Origin: an uncultured Lachnospiraceae bacterium
Lineage (GTDB): Bacteria; Bacillota; Clostridia; Lachnospirales; Lachnospiraceae
Assembly (NCBI GenBank): GCA_910584325.1
Contig: CAJTZH010000075.1
Span: 1-13,691, forward strand
Length of the DNA: 13,691 nucleotides
Direction of reading: 5' to 3'
Below, piece by piece: positions 1 to 10,000 of this stretch. Each line of letters starts with the position of its first letter. Positions within the stretch are counted from its first letter, which is position 1. Below the pieces are notes generated by a model, which had not been told where the DNA came from, searched no databases, and saw only the letters and a program-made list of their open reading frames with translations. Both the position numbers and the translations under genes were made by a program.

Positions 1-305
1 TCCGCATGTACCACAAAATTTCCTTTATCCGTCACATTGGTCGTAATCATATAAAAACGACCCTTATGATATCGTATGGTCGGCGCGTAAATACCGCCTG
101 AATTTCTGCACCCTTCCAGATGAAGCTGACTTTCCCTGTCAAGAACATGTCCAATCAGCTCCCAATTGACAAGATTGGTGCTGTGATAAACCGGAACTCC
201 CGGAAAAAATTCAAAGCTGGAATTAACAAGATAAAAATCGCCTCCTACCCTGCAAATACTCGGGTCCGGACTGTAGCCCGGAATAATTGGATTTCTGTAT
301 TTCAT
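1..305 (-). CDS. GH43 family glycosidase (beta-xylosidase / alpha-L-arabinofuranosidase type), partial at left edge
   Basis: The first 101 residues are visible and the gene continues beyond base 1. The N-terminus has the GH43 first-blade signature: NPIIPGYSPDPSICRVGGDF, with D14 in SPDPS as the expected catalytic base, then FEFFPGVPVYHSTNLVNW and SGGIYAPTIRYHKGRFYMIT. This pattern is closest to the GH43 group of beta-xylosidases and alpha-L-arabinofuranosidases that act on xylo- or arabino-oligosaccharides. There is no signal peptide, so the enzyme is probably cytoplasmic and works on imported oligosaccharides. The ATG at 303-305 is preceded by AAGGAGG at 311-317 with 5 bases of spacing. It starts only 32 bases after the upstream ABC gene, with no terminator between, so it is probably the third gene of that operon. 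Later catalytic residues lie outside the window, so substrate cannot be decided. Confidence 0.9.
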   Translation of the reverse strand, partial: MKYRNPIIPGYSPDPSICRVGGDFYLVNSSFEFFPGVPVYHSTNLVNWELIGHVLDRESQLHLEGCRNSGGIYAPTIRYHKGRFYMITTNVTDKGNFVVHA

Positions 306-337
306 AGCTGCCTCCTTCAAAAAATAATATTGTTAAT

Positions 338-2032
338 TTACTCCATCGCCACCACTCTGTCCGCTCTTGCAATCGTCGTTTCCCTGTGCGCAATCATAAT
401 CGTGGTACGGTTCTCACAAAGCCGCTCAATCGCCTCATTTACAAGACGCTCTGACTCATTGTCCAGAGCGGACGTTGCCTCATCCAAAAGCAAAAGCGGC
501 GCGTTCTTAAGCACTGCCCGCGCAATGGCAATCCGTTGTTTTTCGCCGCCGGACAACGTATTTCCACGTTCTCCCGGCACCGTGTCATACCCCTTAGGCA
601 GCTTCATAATAAATTCATGGGCGTTCGCTGCCTTTGCCGCCTCAATAATCTTTTCCATCGGCACATTTTCCGGCGCCATACTGCTCATTCCGTAAGCAAT
701 ATTCTCCGCGATGCTCGCCTCAAACAAATACGGCTCCTGCGGAACATAACCGATTTTGTCGCGCAGTTCATGTAAAGACATCGCCCCGTAAGAGGTTCCT
801 TCAATAAAAAATCCGCCTTCCTTTGGTCTGTAAAACCCGAGAATCAGCTTGGCAAGCGTACTCTTACCACAGCCGGATTTTCCCGTGACCGCCACAAACT
901 CTCCTTTTGTAATCTTCATGGAAAACTTGTCGAGAACTTTCTTCTCATCCTCATATCCGAATGTAACATCCCTTGCCGCTAACGCGCAGTCCGCACTGAC
1001 GGCACTCTGACCGCCCGCCTTCCCATCATCATTCCTGGTATACCGCTCCGGCTCCTCCTCCAACTGCAAAAACTCATAAATCCGCTCCGCATTCGCAACA
1101 CAGTTCATCAACTGCGGAATATATTTTCCGATTTCCAGAACCACATAACGGAATGCGCCGTAAATCGAATAAATTGCCGTCAGCTCCCCAAGCGTCACCA
1201 TGTTTTTTGCAATGAAAAAGACGCCAACGCCAAGAAACGCAAGACCGCTCAGCAAATCAAACAGACTGTTAAACGAATCAAGCGCCGACGACATAACATT
1301 TGTCTTTTTCTGTAATTTGTAACACTCCTCATTTGCCACATCATATTCATTTAAGAGCTGTCTGCCCGTCGGAAAAATCTTCGTCGTCTCCATTCCCGCG
1401 AGTATATTGGTAATCTTCTCCATCAAAACCGACGTTTTCGCCGATAACCGCCCCCCGACAGTTTTCATGGGCTTGATAAAGACGCTGTTCACGACGAACG
1501 ACAATCCGCTGACAAAAAGCAGACATAACGTCAGCCTCCAGTTGAGCCACAGCATCGGAATCATATAAATCATCGTCGTTAAAATCCCGTCCAGCAGCCT
1601 TCTCAGCCTGCTCCCGTAAATATCGCCCGCCCGTTCCATGTCATAAACAAGCTTTGACATAAAATCACCGCTGTGTTTATTTTCATAGTAGGACATCGGC
1701 AGCCGCAGCACCTTGGCAAATACCTGCTTCTCAACACGCGCAATACCGCGCTTTGCCTCAATATTATAGCGGATAATTCCGAATCTCCACGTAAACATTG
1801 CCAGCACAATCACGACGAAATTGACGGCGACCGTCATCAAAAGACCGTCCGTCTGCCTTGTCTGCGCCGCCTCCATAATATCCTTAATCAGCCACGCGTT
1901 CGCTATCTTACTCCCCGCGAACCCGACGATAGACACAACAATCGCCAGAAGGTAAATTGGCAGCCTTGACCCCATCAGTCCCATAAACCAGAAAAAAATA
2001 TTCGGTTTCTTACTGTTGTCCTTCTTCATCAT
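338..2032 (-). CDS. ABC exporter half-transporter (permease fused to ATPase), second gene of pair
   Basis: This 564-residue protein is an exporter-type ABC half-transporter in the membrane. An N-terminal membrane domain (about residues 20-310, several hydrophobic segments) is followed by a nucleotide-binding domain. Visible motifs are Walker A GKSGCGKST (384-392), Q-loop PQEP (Q432), signature LSGGE (493-497), Walker B LLLLDE with catalytic E518, D-loop SALD and H-loop H549. It overlaps the upstream half-transporter gene by 23 bases and has its own strong ribosome binding site (AAGGAGGAGG), so the two are probably coupled and form a heterodimer. Both partners have canonical catalytic motifs, so neither site is visibly degenerate. 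The chain stops right after RADRVVAME, where relatives usually continue about 20 residues with a DGRIVE-G-HEEL-like tail. The substrate is unknown: drug, peptide and lipid exporters all look like this. Confidence 0.93.
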   Translation of the reverse strand: MMKKDNSKKPNIFFWFMGLMGSRLPIYLLAIVVSIVGFAGSKIANAWLIKDIMEAAQTRQTDGLLMTVAVNFVVIVLAMFTWRFGIIRYNIEAKRGIARVEKQVFAKVLRLPMSYYENKHSGDFMSKLVYDMERAGDIYGSRLRRLLDGILTTMIYMIPMLWLNWRLTLCLLFVSGLSFVVNSVFIKPMKTVGGRLSAKTSVLMEKITNILAGMETTKIFPTGRQLLNEYDVANEECYKLQKKTNVMSSALDSFNSLFDLLSGLAFLGVGVFFIAKNMVTLGELTAIYSIYGAFRYVVLEIGKYIPQLMNCVANAERIYEFLQLEEEPERYTRNDDGKAGGQSAVSADCALAARDVTFGYEDEKKVLDKFSMKITKGEFVAVTGKSGCGKSTLAKLILGFYRPKEGGFFIEGTSYGAMSLHELRDKIGYVPQEPYLFEASIAENIAYGMSSMAPENVPMEKIIEAAKAANAHEFIMKLPKGYDTVPGERGNTLSGGEKQRIAIARAVLKNAPLLLLDEATSALDNESERLVNEAIERLCENRTTIMIAHRETTIARADRVVAME

Positions 2033-3755
2033 CCGCCTCCTCCTTCCCGTGCATCATCGCGTAAATGCCGTTTAATGACAGTAGCTCCTCATGGGTTCCC
2101 GCTTCCGCAATTCTGCCCTTATCAACCACATAAATCGTATCCGCGTCTTTAATCGTTGACAGGCGGTGCGCGATAATAATCACCGTTTTTCCCACGGAAA
2201 TGCGGTTTATCGCTTCCGAGAGCAATCCTTCCGTACCGCTGTCCATAGCGGCCGTCGGCTCGTCCAACAAAAGAATCGGCGCATCTTTCAAAAACGCCCG
2301 CGCGATGGAAATCCTCTGGCGTTCCCCGCCCGACAGCCTCACGCCGCGCTCTCCTACCATTGTGTCATACCCCTTTGGAAGACTGACAATAAAGTCATGA
2401 ATATTCGCATTCTTACACGCCTCAATCACGTCTTCTCTTGTAGCGTTTTCCCTGCCGTAAGCAACATTTTTCCAAATGCTCTCCGGAAACAGGAATACAT
2501 TCTGGGATACATAAGAAAAACAGTTTCTCGCGGCGCCGATTTCCCATTCTTTGTATTCGTGACCGAATAATTGATAACTGCCGCCGGTCATTCTGTAAAA
2601 GCCGCATAAAATCTTAAATATCGTACTCTTGCCTTCACCGGAACCACCGGCAAACGCAACCGTACTACCCTTATCAATCTGTAAGCTGATACCGTTTAAC
2701 ACGCTGCGTTCACCGTCATAGGAAAATGTGACGTCCTTCCACGCAATCACCGTTTTGTCGTTACTCTCCATGGCAAACGCGCCCGTACCGCTCTCTTCCG
2801 GCGGCTGGTCATAAATCTCCTTCACGCGCTTCAACGAAACATTCACCTCGCGGATATCGTTGACACAGAACACGATATTCGAAAGCGGATAAATAATTCG
2901 TGAAAGCAGCACGGAAAACGCCAGCATATCGCCCGTCGTGATTTTACCGGTCATGATTTCATGCAGCGCGAATAAATAGCAGACAACCACGGGAATCGTA
3001 TTCACCGTATGCCTGAGCACATAACCTCTTGACGTAATTCTCGTGCTCTTACAGCCCTGCTCCGCCACATCGTCTATGTAAAAATCAATCTTTCTCTGCA
3101 TCACATCAGACAGATTATAGCTTCTGACGATTTCTATTCCCGATATTGCGTCATACGCCACCTTCGTCCTCGCGTCGATACTGGTTCTGCGTTTTCCGGC
3201 AACCGAACTTAAATGACGTGACAACCGGTCAGCAACGACCATCAGCACAGGAAACGTAACAAACAGCATCACCGTCAGCATCACGTCCATTTTTAAAAGA
3301 TATACGGACACCGTCAAAACCGTTATAAAGTCCACTAAAAGTTCCGGCATAATTTCCGAGAAAAAACGTCCCACCTCGCTGATATCGGAAATCAGTTTTG
3401 TCATGATACTGCCTGTGCCTTTCTCGTCATAGTAGGAATACGGCAGAACCAAAAGATGCGCTCCTATTTTCCCTCTGATATCCCTCTGCACCACGGCACT
3501 GTAATGATACGCGCAGATATCCCTTATGTACGTCATCACCGTACCGATAACAATCATCATGCCAAGCGGCAGAAAGAACCGGCTAAATTCCACCGTTCCT
3601 CCGCCAAGCAGCGTATCCGTCGCTCTTGCCAGATAATCGTTTCCGGCAATCACAACCGCGTTAATAACCGCCGCCGCCAACAGATATGTCAGCAGTAAAC
3701 CCCCATGCCTCATTCCAACATCCAGATACAAATTGCTTTTCAGTCTTGTTCCCAT
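2010..3755 (-). CDS. ABC exporter half-transporter (permease fused to ATPase), first gene of pair
   Basis: This 581-residue half-transporter has a membrane domain (about residues 15-310) and a C-terminal ATPase domain. Motifs are Walker A GGSGEGKST (370-378), Q-loop Q418 in VSQNVFLF, signature LSGGERQR (474-481), Walker B ILLLDEP with E499, and H-loop H530 in AHRLST. Unlike its partner it keeps the usual C-terminal tail (VVDKGRIAEAGTHEELL), then an acidic end (EEADDEEGQQ). The ATG at 3753-3755 has an AAAGGAC-like ribosome binding site upstream. It is the first gene after a promoter at 3790-3818, and its last 23 bases overlap the next half-transporter gene. The pair most likely makes one heterodimeric exporter. 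No solute-binding protein lies nearby, which fits export rather than sugar uptake. Cargo cannot be told from sequence. Confidence 0.93.
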   Translation of the reverse strand: MGTRLKSNLYLDVGMRHGGLLLTYLLAAAVINAVVIAGNDYLARATDTLLGGGTVEFSRFFLPLGMMIVIGTVMTYIRDICAYHYSAVVQRDIRGKIGAHLLVLPYSYYDEKGTGSIMTKLISDISEVGRFFSEIMPELLVDFITVLTVSVYLLKMDVMLTVMLFVTFPVLMVVADRLSRHLSSVAGKRRTSIDARTKVAYDAISGIEIVRSYNLSDVMQRKIDFYIDDVAEQGCKSTRITSRGYVLRHTVNTIPVVVCYLFALHEIMTGKITTGDMLAFSVLLSRIIYPLSNIVFCVNDIREVNVSLKRVKEIYDQPPEESGTGAFAMESNDKTVIAWKDVTFSYDGERSVLNGISLQIDKGSTVAFAGGSGEGKSTIFKILCGFYRMTGGSYQLFGHEYKEWEIGAARNCFSYVSQNVFLFPESIWKNVAYGRENATREDVIEACKNANIHDFIVSLPKGYDTMVGERGVRLSGGERQRISIARAFLKDAPILLLDEPTAAMDSGTEGLLSEAINRISVGKTVIIIAHRLSTIKDADTIYVVDKGRIAEAGTHEELLSLNGIYAMMHGKEEADDEEGQQ

Positions 3756-3789
3756 TCTGTCCGTCCTTTCGTATATGGCTTATTTATTA

Positions 3790-3818
3790 ATAATATATGG
3801 ACAAATTGTAAAAATCAA
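3790..3818 (-). promoter_or_regulatory. Sigma-A-type promoter for the ABC exporter-GH43 operon
   Basis: Reading the minus strand, a -35 box TTGATT (3813-3818) is separated by 17 bases from a -10 box TATTAT (3790-3795). The spacing is ideal, with matches of 4/6 and 5/6 to the consensus. It sits about 35 bases upstream of the first ABC gene and downstream of the pectinase terminator, so the ABC operon can be transcribed on its own. Confidence 0.6.
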
Positions 3819-3857
3819 GCCAAAGAACCGCAAACTAAGGAAATTCAACTAATAAGT

Positions 3858-3890
3858 GAGAAAACGCCTTCCGAACCATTGCCGGAAGGC
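3858..3890 (-). terminator. Rho-independent terminator after the pectinase gene
   Basis: An 8-bp perfect stem, GCCTTCCG (3866-3873) with CGGAAGGC (3883-3890), encloses a 9-base loop. On the minus strand it is followed by GTTTTCTC. It starts 28 bases after the pectinase stop codon. The plus-strand side also has a T run (ATTTTTAT after 3890), so it could work in both directions. Confidence 0.85.
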
Positions 3891-3917
3891 ATTTTTATAA
3901 TATCCTGTTAAATTATC

Positions 3918-4025
3918 TTATGCGTTCTCTTTCTTCTTGAAAAATACCGCTCCGCAAATACCTGCCGAAATCATCATCACAAGTACAAGCGGCGCAACCG
4001 GAGTCGTATCGCCCGTCGCCACACT
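3918..4025 (-). other. C-terminal surface anchor with a non-canonical sorting motif
   Basis: Residues 2387-2421 read ASVATGDTTP, then a hydrophobic helix (VAPLVLVMMISAGICGAVFF), then a basic tail KKKENA. This is the layout of a sortase substrate (motif, helix, positive tail), but the motif is V-A-T-G-D rather than L-P-x-T-G. The preceding stretch is acidic and proline-containing (NPENPDELGEYEGDTS). The protein is either sortase-attached through an ATG-D-type motif or simply held in the membrane by the helix. Confidence 0.7.
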
Positions 4026-7000
4026 CGCTGACGTATCGCCCTCGTATTCTCCCAGCTCGTCAGGATTTTCAGGGTTCTTGGCTTTCTCCGTATAAACGAC
4101 CGCGAACGGACTGAAACTGTCAACCTTTACCTTAATACCTGCGTCGTCACAGCTTACTCCCAGCTGTTCCACTTTACCGTTGTCCAGACCGTGGTAAACT
4201 CTAAAGCTGTAATCAAACCTGTTTGTTCCATCAGGATACTGAAATGTCAGCGTTATCTTACCGCCGGCAAGCGTAACCTTGTTGCCTGCATCATCGACAA
4301 GAATTACATCAAAATACTGTACCTTATCCTCAGCGCTTAATGCAATCTTTGACGCAAGCGGAGACTTTTCCTGTGCCGCAGCTTTTACATAAATCTTATC
4401 GTTTGTAATCACATTGCCCTTGTTATCTTTAAATACCACGTCTTTGTCTACGGCAATCGCGATGCCTTCGCCGATAACAACCACATTTCCTTGCGGCGTC
4501 TCTACTTCCACATAATCAGGAAGTCCGTCGTTTCCGTAATTAGAATTATCTTCCGGCTTTCTCCATGTCTCATCCATGTAAGCGCCTTTTTCCCACTGAA
4601 GCGTATTCAGTTTAAGCTTTCCTGCGCCTGCAAACGGTACGACAAGCGTCCTTAATTGTGCCGCGTCATACAGGACATACTCCGAATACGGAAGACTCTG
4701 TACAAACGCGTCCGCATTTAACAGAAGAACCGTTTCTCCCGGTTTCGTGGTATTCACCTTCGGCGTCAGCGCATATCTTGTTCCACTGACATAATACAGG
4801 CTGTTCACCGCATTGATGTATCCCGCCGGACTCGAACCGTTACCGCTGTTTAATACATTGATAATACCGTTCATATAGCTGTTTTCTACCAGAAGCTGAC
4901 CGCCGCATGTAGAAGAAGCGCCGTTGCTTACAATATGAAGTGCTGCTTCCTTATTGCTAATGGATGCTCTTGCGTCATATAATTCCTGCGCATCCATAAT
5001 ACAGTTATAAACATGGGCGTTACCGAACCGCAGTCTTGGCATTCTGTCCATTGAATTATAATAATAGTTATTTGCCAGCGTTACATGCAAATTCTTGTTC
5101 TGTACCGCTTCATCGGACTGTCCCAGAAGGTGTGTCTTCTTCTGACCGTACGCGTACCACCATATCTGTTCCTTTGTCATTCCACTGTCAAGCAGGGACT
5201 GATAGTAAGGATACTGTCCCGGATTTGCGGACAACACATCCATCATAGCATTAAAGAATGTATCATTCTCACTGCCCGGAAGGAACTCACACCATGAAAC
5301 CGTCACATTCGTCGGTGTTTCTTTGCTGGTCTTGATATCCACAATACCGTCGTATGCCTTATAGAACGTACAATGGTCAATCCAGATTCTGTCACTGCCA
5401 TCCTGAATGACAATGTAATCCCAGTCATTTGTATCATAAGCGCCTTTGTCCTGCTCATCCCACTCCCACAATTCGTCGAACGTAATATTACGAATCATGA
5501 TATTGCTTGATTCCTTTATATCGATAGACGCATGCTTGATGGACGAACCGTTGCTTGAAAAAATTGTTAAATCGTTAAATCCTTTGAGGTTAATCTTGGA
5601 TACGCCTGAATTTAACAATGCCGGATGTGTAAGCGAAGCATGGTGCGCCGTTATCACACTGCTGTAAGCAGCGAACTCTGCAACTTCCTTATTTCCAAGA
5701 TTCAAATCCGCCGTAATCTCTATCACGCTTGGCTGTTTTGTACTCTGAATCTTTGTTAATGCTTCAAGAAATTCCTTTGCATTCGCAACTTTATAGTAAT
5801 TTGCGTTGGACTCTTTCAAAAGACCGCCTCCTGAAGTCACCGCGCTCTGCGCGTAACCTTCAATGCCGTATTTTCCAAGCCCTGTATCGTCGCTTTCGTA
5901 TGGTGAATAGTTATCCGACTCATATTTGTCTGTCACAAACTTATCATCTGACGGCGTCGTTTTTGTACCTACATAGGATGAACTGCTGACTGTTTGTACC
6001 TCTCCATACGGATTCCAGCCAAGTCCTGACGTCGAAATCATCTTCTCTGCCTGTGCCGGACTAATCTGTCTTCTGTATGGATTTACCAGCGCGCCCGCAC
6101 CGTAAGAACCTTTTTCATAATATCTTGTCTTTTCAAAAGCAGCTTCATCTGTTGAGAAGTCTTTGCCTCCCCATGTTGTAAATCCGACATTGCGGTTTAC
6201 AATACCGCTCATGTAACAATCGATAAATGTCGTCGCTGCCTCTTCGCCCCAAGGACGTCCAAGAAAATATTTATCTCCTGAGCATCCGCTCTCCGCAATG
6301 AGACGGCATTCATTAAACAATGCGCCATATGGCGTTGTCAGGTCATTCTTCATCGCCGTATAATAACCGGAATTTTTATTCGCGTTATACCGGAATACAA
6401 TATCACAATCGTTAAAGAATGCCATACCGCTGTTTCCGTAAATAAAATCAACATTACCGGCAACATAACACTTATAATAATACTGATGGTTCTTATTAGC
6501 GCAAATCGTATCCTGATATCCGAGGAACCGAACGTTGACATACATTGCGCCTTCCGCCTCACTGTGAATAACATCGGCAGACTCATTGCTGATGCTTCCG
6601 TCGCCCTTATACTCCCAGTCATTCTGGACGGTAAGATTCTCGGCGGAGAATCCCATCGCGTCCGGACGAATACGCATTGCCGCTCTGTCGCCCATCGTTC
6701 CGCCGCGTTCGCCGGTAGGAAGAAAATCTCCCGGATAATTATGAATAATTGTTTTTGTACTGTCCTCACCGATTAACGAAACATACGGTGCGTAAACATC
6801 AAGCCGTTCCTCATAAGAGCCTTCTTTGATGAGAATTACCTTTCGTGATGTATTGCTTGTACCTACTGCCGCAAGCGCCTCGCCAATCGTCTTAAACTGA
6901 GGAACGCCATACTGCGTTGTATCTCCTGCCGTACCTGTAAACGCGGCGTCTACAACATAATCATAATTCGTAAGATAAACAAAGTTTAACGGTTTTCTCG

Positions 7001-10000
7001 TTTTCTTTCCGGAAGCATATTCCAGAATCACCTCTACATCATTACGCCCTTCTGCAATCGTCACATCCGTAAAATTAAATGTGTCAAATGCTTTTGCAAC
7101 GTCTGCTGATGCTGCAACAGTACCGTTTACAATGACAGATACCTTGCCCGGCGCCGTTACAAGACCTTCTATCGTAACCTTATCTTTAAATACCGTATCA
7201 TAAGACTTTTTCGTAATTGCAATCACCGCATCCTCGTAAGTATACTTGCCGGATGCCCCTGCTGTCGGCAGCGTCCACACTTCTTTTGGCGGATTACTTG
7301 TATTGTCTGCTGATTTTGCAATAATATAATAATAGTAAGGAACCTCTGCCGTTACTGCCGTATCCGTATATGAAGTATCTGTTACGGTAGCAATCTTTGT
7401 TGCTTTCGCCTCGTCGGCGCTTCTTCTGTATACCTCATAGCTCGTTGCCAGCGGTGATACCGACCAGCTTAATAAAACCTTGTCGGCAGGCGATACGGAA
7501 CCTAATGTAAGCTCCGGAGCTTTCAATGCCGCAACAATCAGTACGTCGTTTGATTCTACAAATGTGTTTCTGTTCGCTGCCGACTGCTCTGCAGAATTAC
7601 CTAATGTACCGCACACTCTGAATTTATATGTGCCGGATGCGTCGCTTGATACCGGATACTGATAAGAAAATCCTGTCAGCTTATCCGAAACGTCCGTCCA
7701 TTCTGCACCGTCCTTTGAAACCTGAAGTACATACTTTCCGTCGCCGTAAACCGCACTTCCCGTCCATGTCACATTAATATAAGTTCTGTCCTCTGCCGCC
7801 TCGGCCGACGCGCCGTTTGCCACAGGAGCCACTCCCAGAGGATTATAATACGCGTTCTGGTCATATAATATATTTCCGTCCTTATCGGTATATTTCATAT
7901 TCATAACGTCGGCATTCACGCCTGCAAGCACTAAGCCATATTGAACCGGCGTTGCTGCTCCGTTATCCTTAAATGTTGCAAAAGAAGCATCGTTATATTT
8001 GAACTGACTCTTATTCGTACCGTCGCTCCACTCTGAATCAATATAAAACATATCGTCTGCTTTATAAATAGTGTATTTAATCGTCTCGCCTTCCGCAACA
8101 GTTGTATTCGCCTGTCCAGCTCCGGCTAATTCTGCAGCTTTCGTATAAATACCTCTGAGATTTGTCAGATTTCTTACACCAACAGTAGTGATTGTCGCAT
8201 TTGAACCGGTTCCGCCGACCGCTCCCACAAATACGCCGTGCGTATTATTCTTCTGTTCTACAGAATTAATCTTAACTTCCAGCTCCAGCTTATTCCAGTC
8301 CGCCGTCTGTGGAAAGGCATAAAAGCTCACACCCTTATCGGCAAAACTCTTCGTAAAGCCTTCTGCTGCAACCGGCAGTTCACCGCCCGTCTGTACAAAA
8401 TTCAGCGTCTGGCCATTCGGCGTTACCGTAAGATTTCCCGCCGCACCCACGCCGCTTAAAATCTCCGGTTTCACTTTCACGGCATTTTCATTGGTCGTTG
8501 TTTTCTCTGCTTCATTTGTCACTGTAATGGAATGAATATAATTCATTCCGGTCTTCCCCCCGGTCAATGTAAACGATAATGTCGCCGCGTCGCCTTCATA
8601 CTGGAAAGTAACCTGATTACCGTCCGTATCTGCTTTCATTGGCGCAAAAGAGGCTGTTTTATCCCCTGACACATAAACGGTTCCGGTTGGCGCCGTTGCC
8701 GACAGCATCTCACCGGTCTGAGAATATGCACACATTGAAAATGAAATTGTTGCGTTTCCGGCTACTTTCACTTGAACGACATCCGTATCGCTCATAACCG
8801 TGCCATGTGATTTATCGTTATACCATATCGCTCCGTTTGCAACTAACGTAACCAGTTTATCTGTAGAAGAAAGCGTATTACCCCCTGTCACCTTATTACT
8901 GCCTGTATAAAGAGGAGACACCACGCTTCCGTCGCACAGATTATATGTCTTCGTCGCACCGTCCTTCATCGGAGTGCCTGTTGCGCTATTATCCTTCACC
9001 TGTAACGTATAACTTTCCGGCAGTGTATCTCCGGCAAATTTTACCGTAATCTCGTTACCGTTAATGCTTCCCGAAGCGCCGTTTCCGTAAGTAACATTAC
9101 TTACAGCGCCGTTTCCGGCTCCGCCAAGATTTGCCCAGACAATCGCCTTGTCTACACCGGCAAACTCAACGCTTCCGTCTCCACTTGCTGCCGTTACGGT
9201 AAATGCCTTCGCATCATCAGAACCCGGCTGGATAGTAAATGTTGTACCCCCCACTGTAACCGTTGCCGTCTTCGTGGAATCCCATGAAACAAATGTTATG
9301 TTATTCGCCACCGTCGCTCCCGCCGCCGTATTTGTCAGGTCAACCGTTCCTCCTTGTGAAATCTTGTATAGACCATTGTTTTCAAATTCAACAGTATATT
9401 CGCTTCCCACTGAAAGTTCAACCGAATATTGTCCATTGGCAACCGTTGCCTCGGCAACCTTCGCACCATCTTTCTTAAATACCAGTTTCTGCCCATTTAC
9501 CACAGCGTCAACCGTTCCTGAAACAGTTGCCATAGGTTTCACGGATTCCGACTTTGCCTTAATATAATGGAAATATCCTTGACCGGAGCCTTCCACTTTC
9601 AGTACGATGGTTGCGTCTTTATCTGACTTATAAATTAAAGTACGTTCTGTCGTATCGCTTGTTTCGCCATCCAAAGTGACGTCGTCAGTTACTTTCGCTC
9701 CGTCGACATACAGACTAGCCGTCGCCGTAGCATTTCCAAATCTACATCCCGTTACCGTCACGGTTGTCTGTCCTGCCGGAACATTAATCGCTATCTCCGA
9801 ACCGTTCTTAACTACCAATCCGTGACCGCCCGCATTGTACGACATACCCGTTCCGTTCAGGGTAATAATACCGTCCGGTGACATGGTGTCCGGTGCAATA
9901 CTGCCCGTACTTCCAAAAATCCCGCTCGTAAAATTATATGTTATCTCCGCTCCGTCCAAAGGAAGTCTCTGCGCTTCCTTCTGCTGATATGTAATATTAT

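Noticed and set aside
6350..6769. Off-frame minus-strand open frame within the CE8 domain, considered as a sign of a frameshift
   Set aside because: The main frame runs unbroken through all CE8 motifs, so there is no frameshift to explain.
9148..9567. Plus-strand open frames inside the pectinase gene (also 10000-10257, 5036-5297)
   Set aside because: All are antisense or off-frame shadows of the repetitive Thr/Val/Gly-rich coding sequence.
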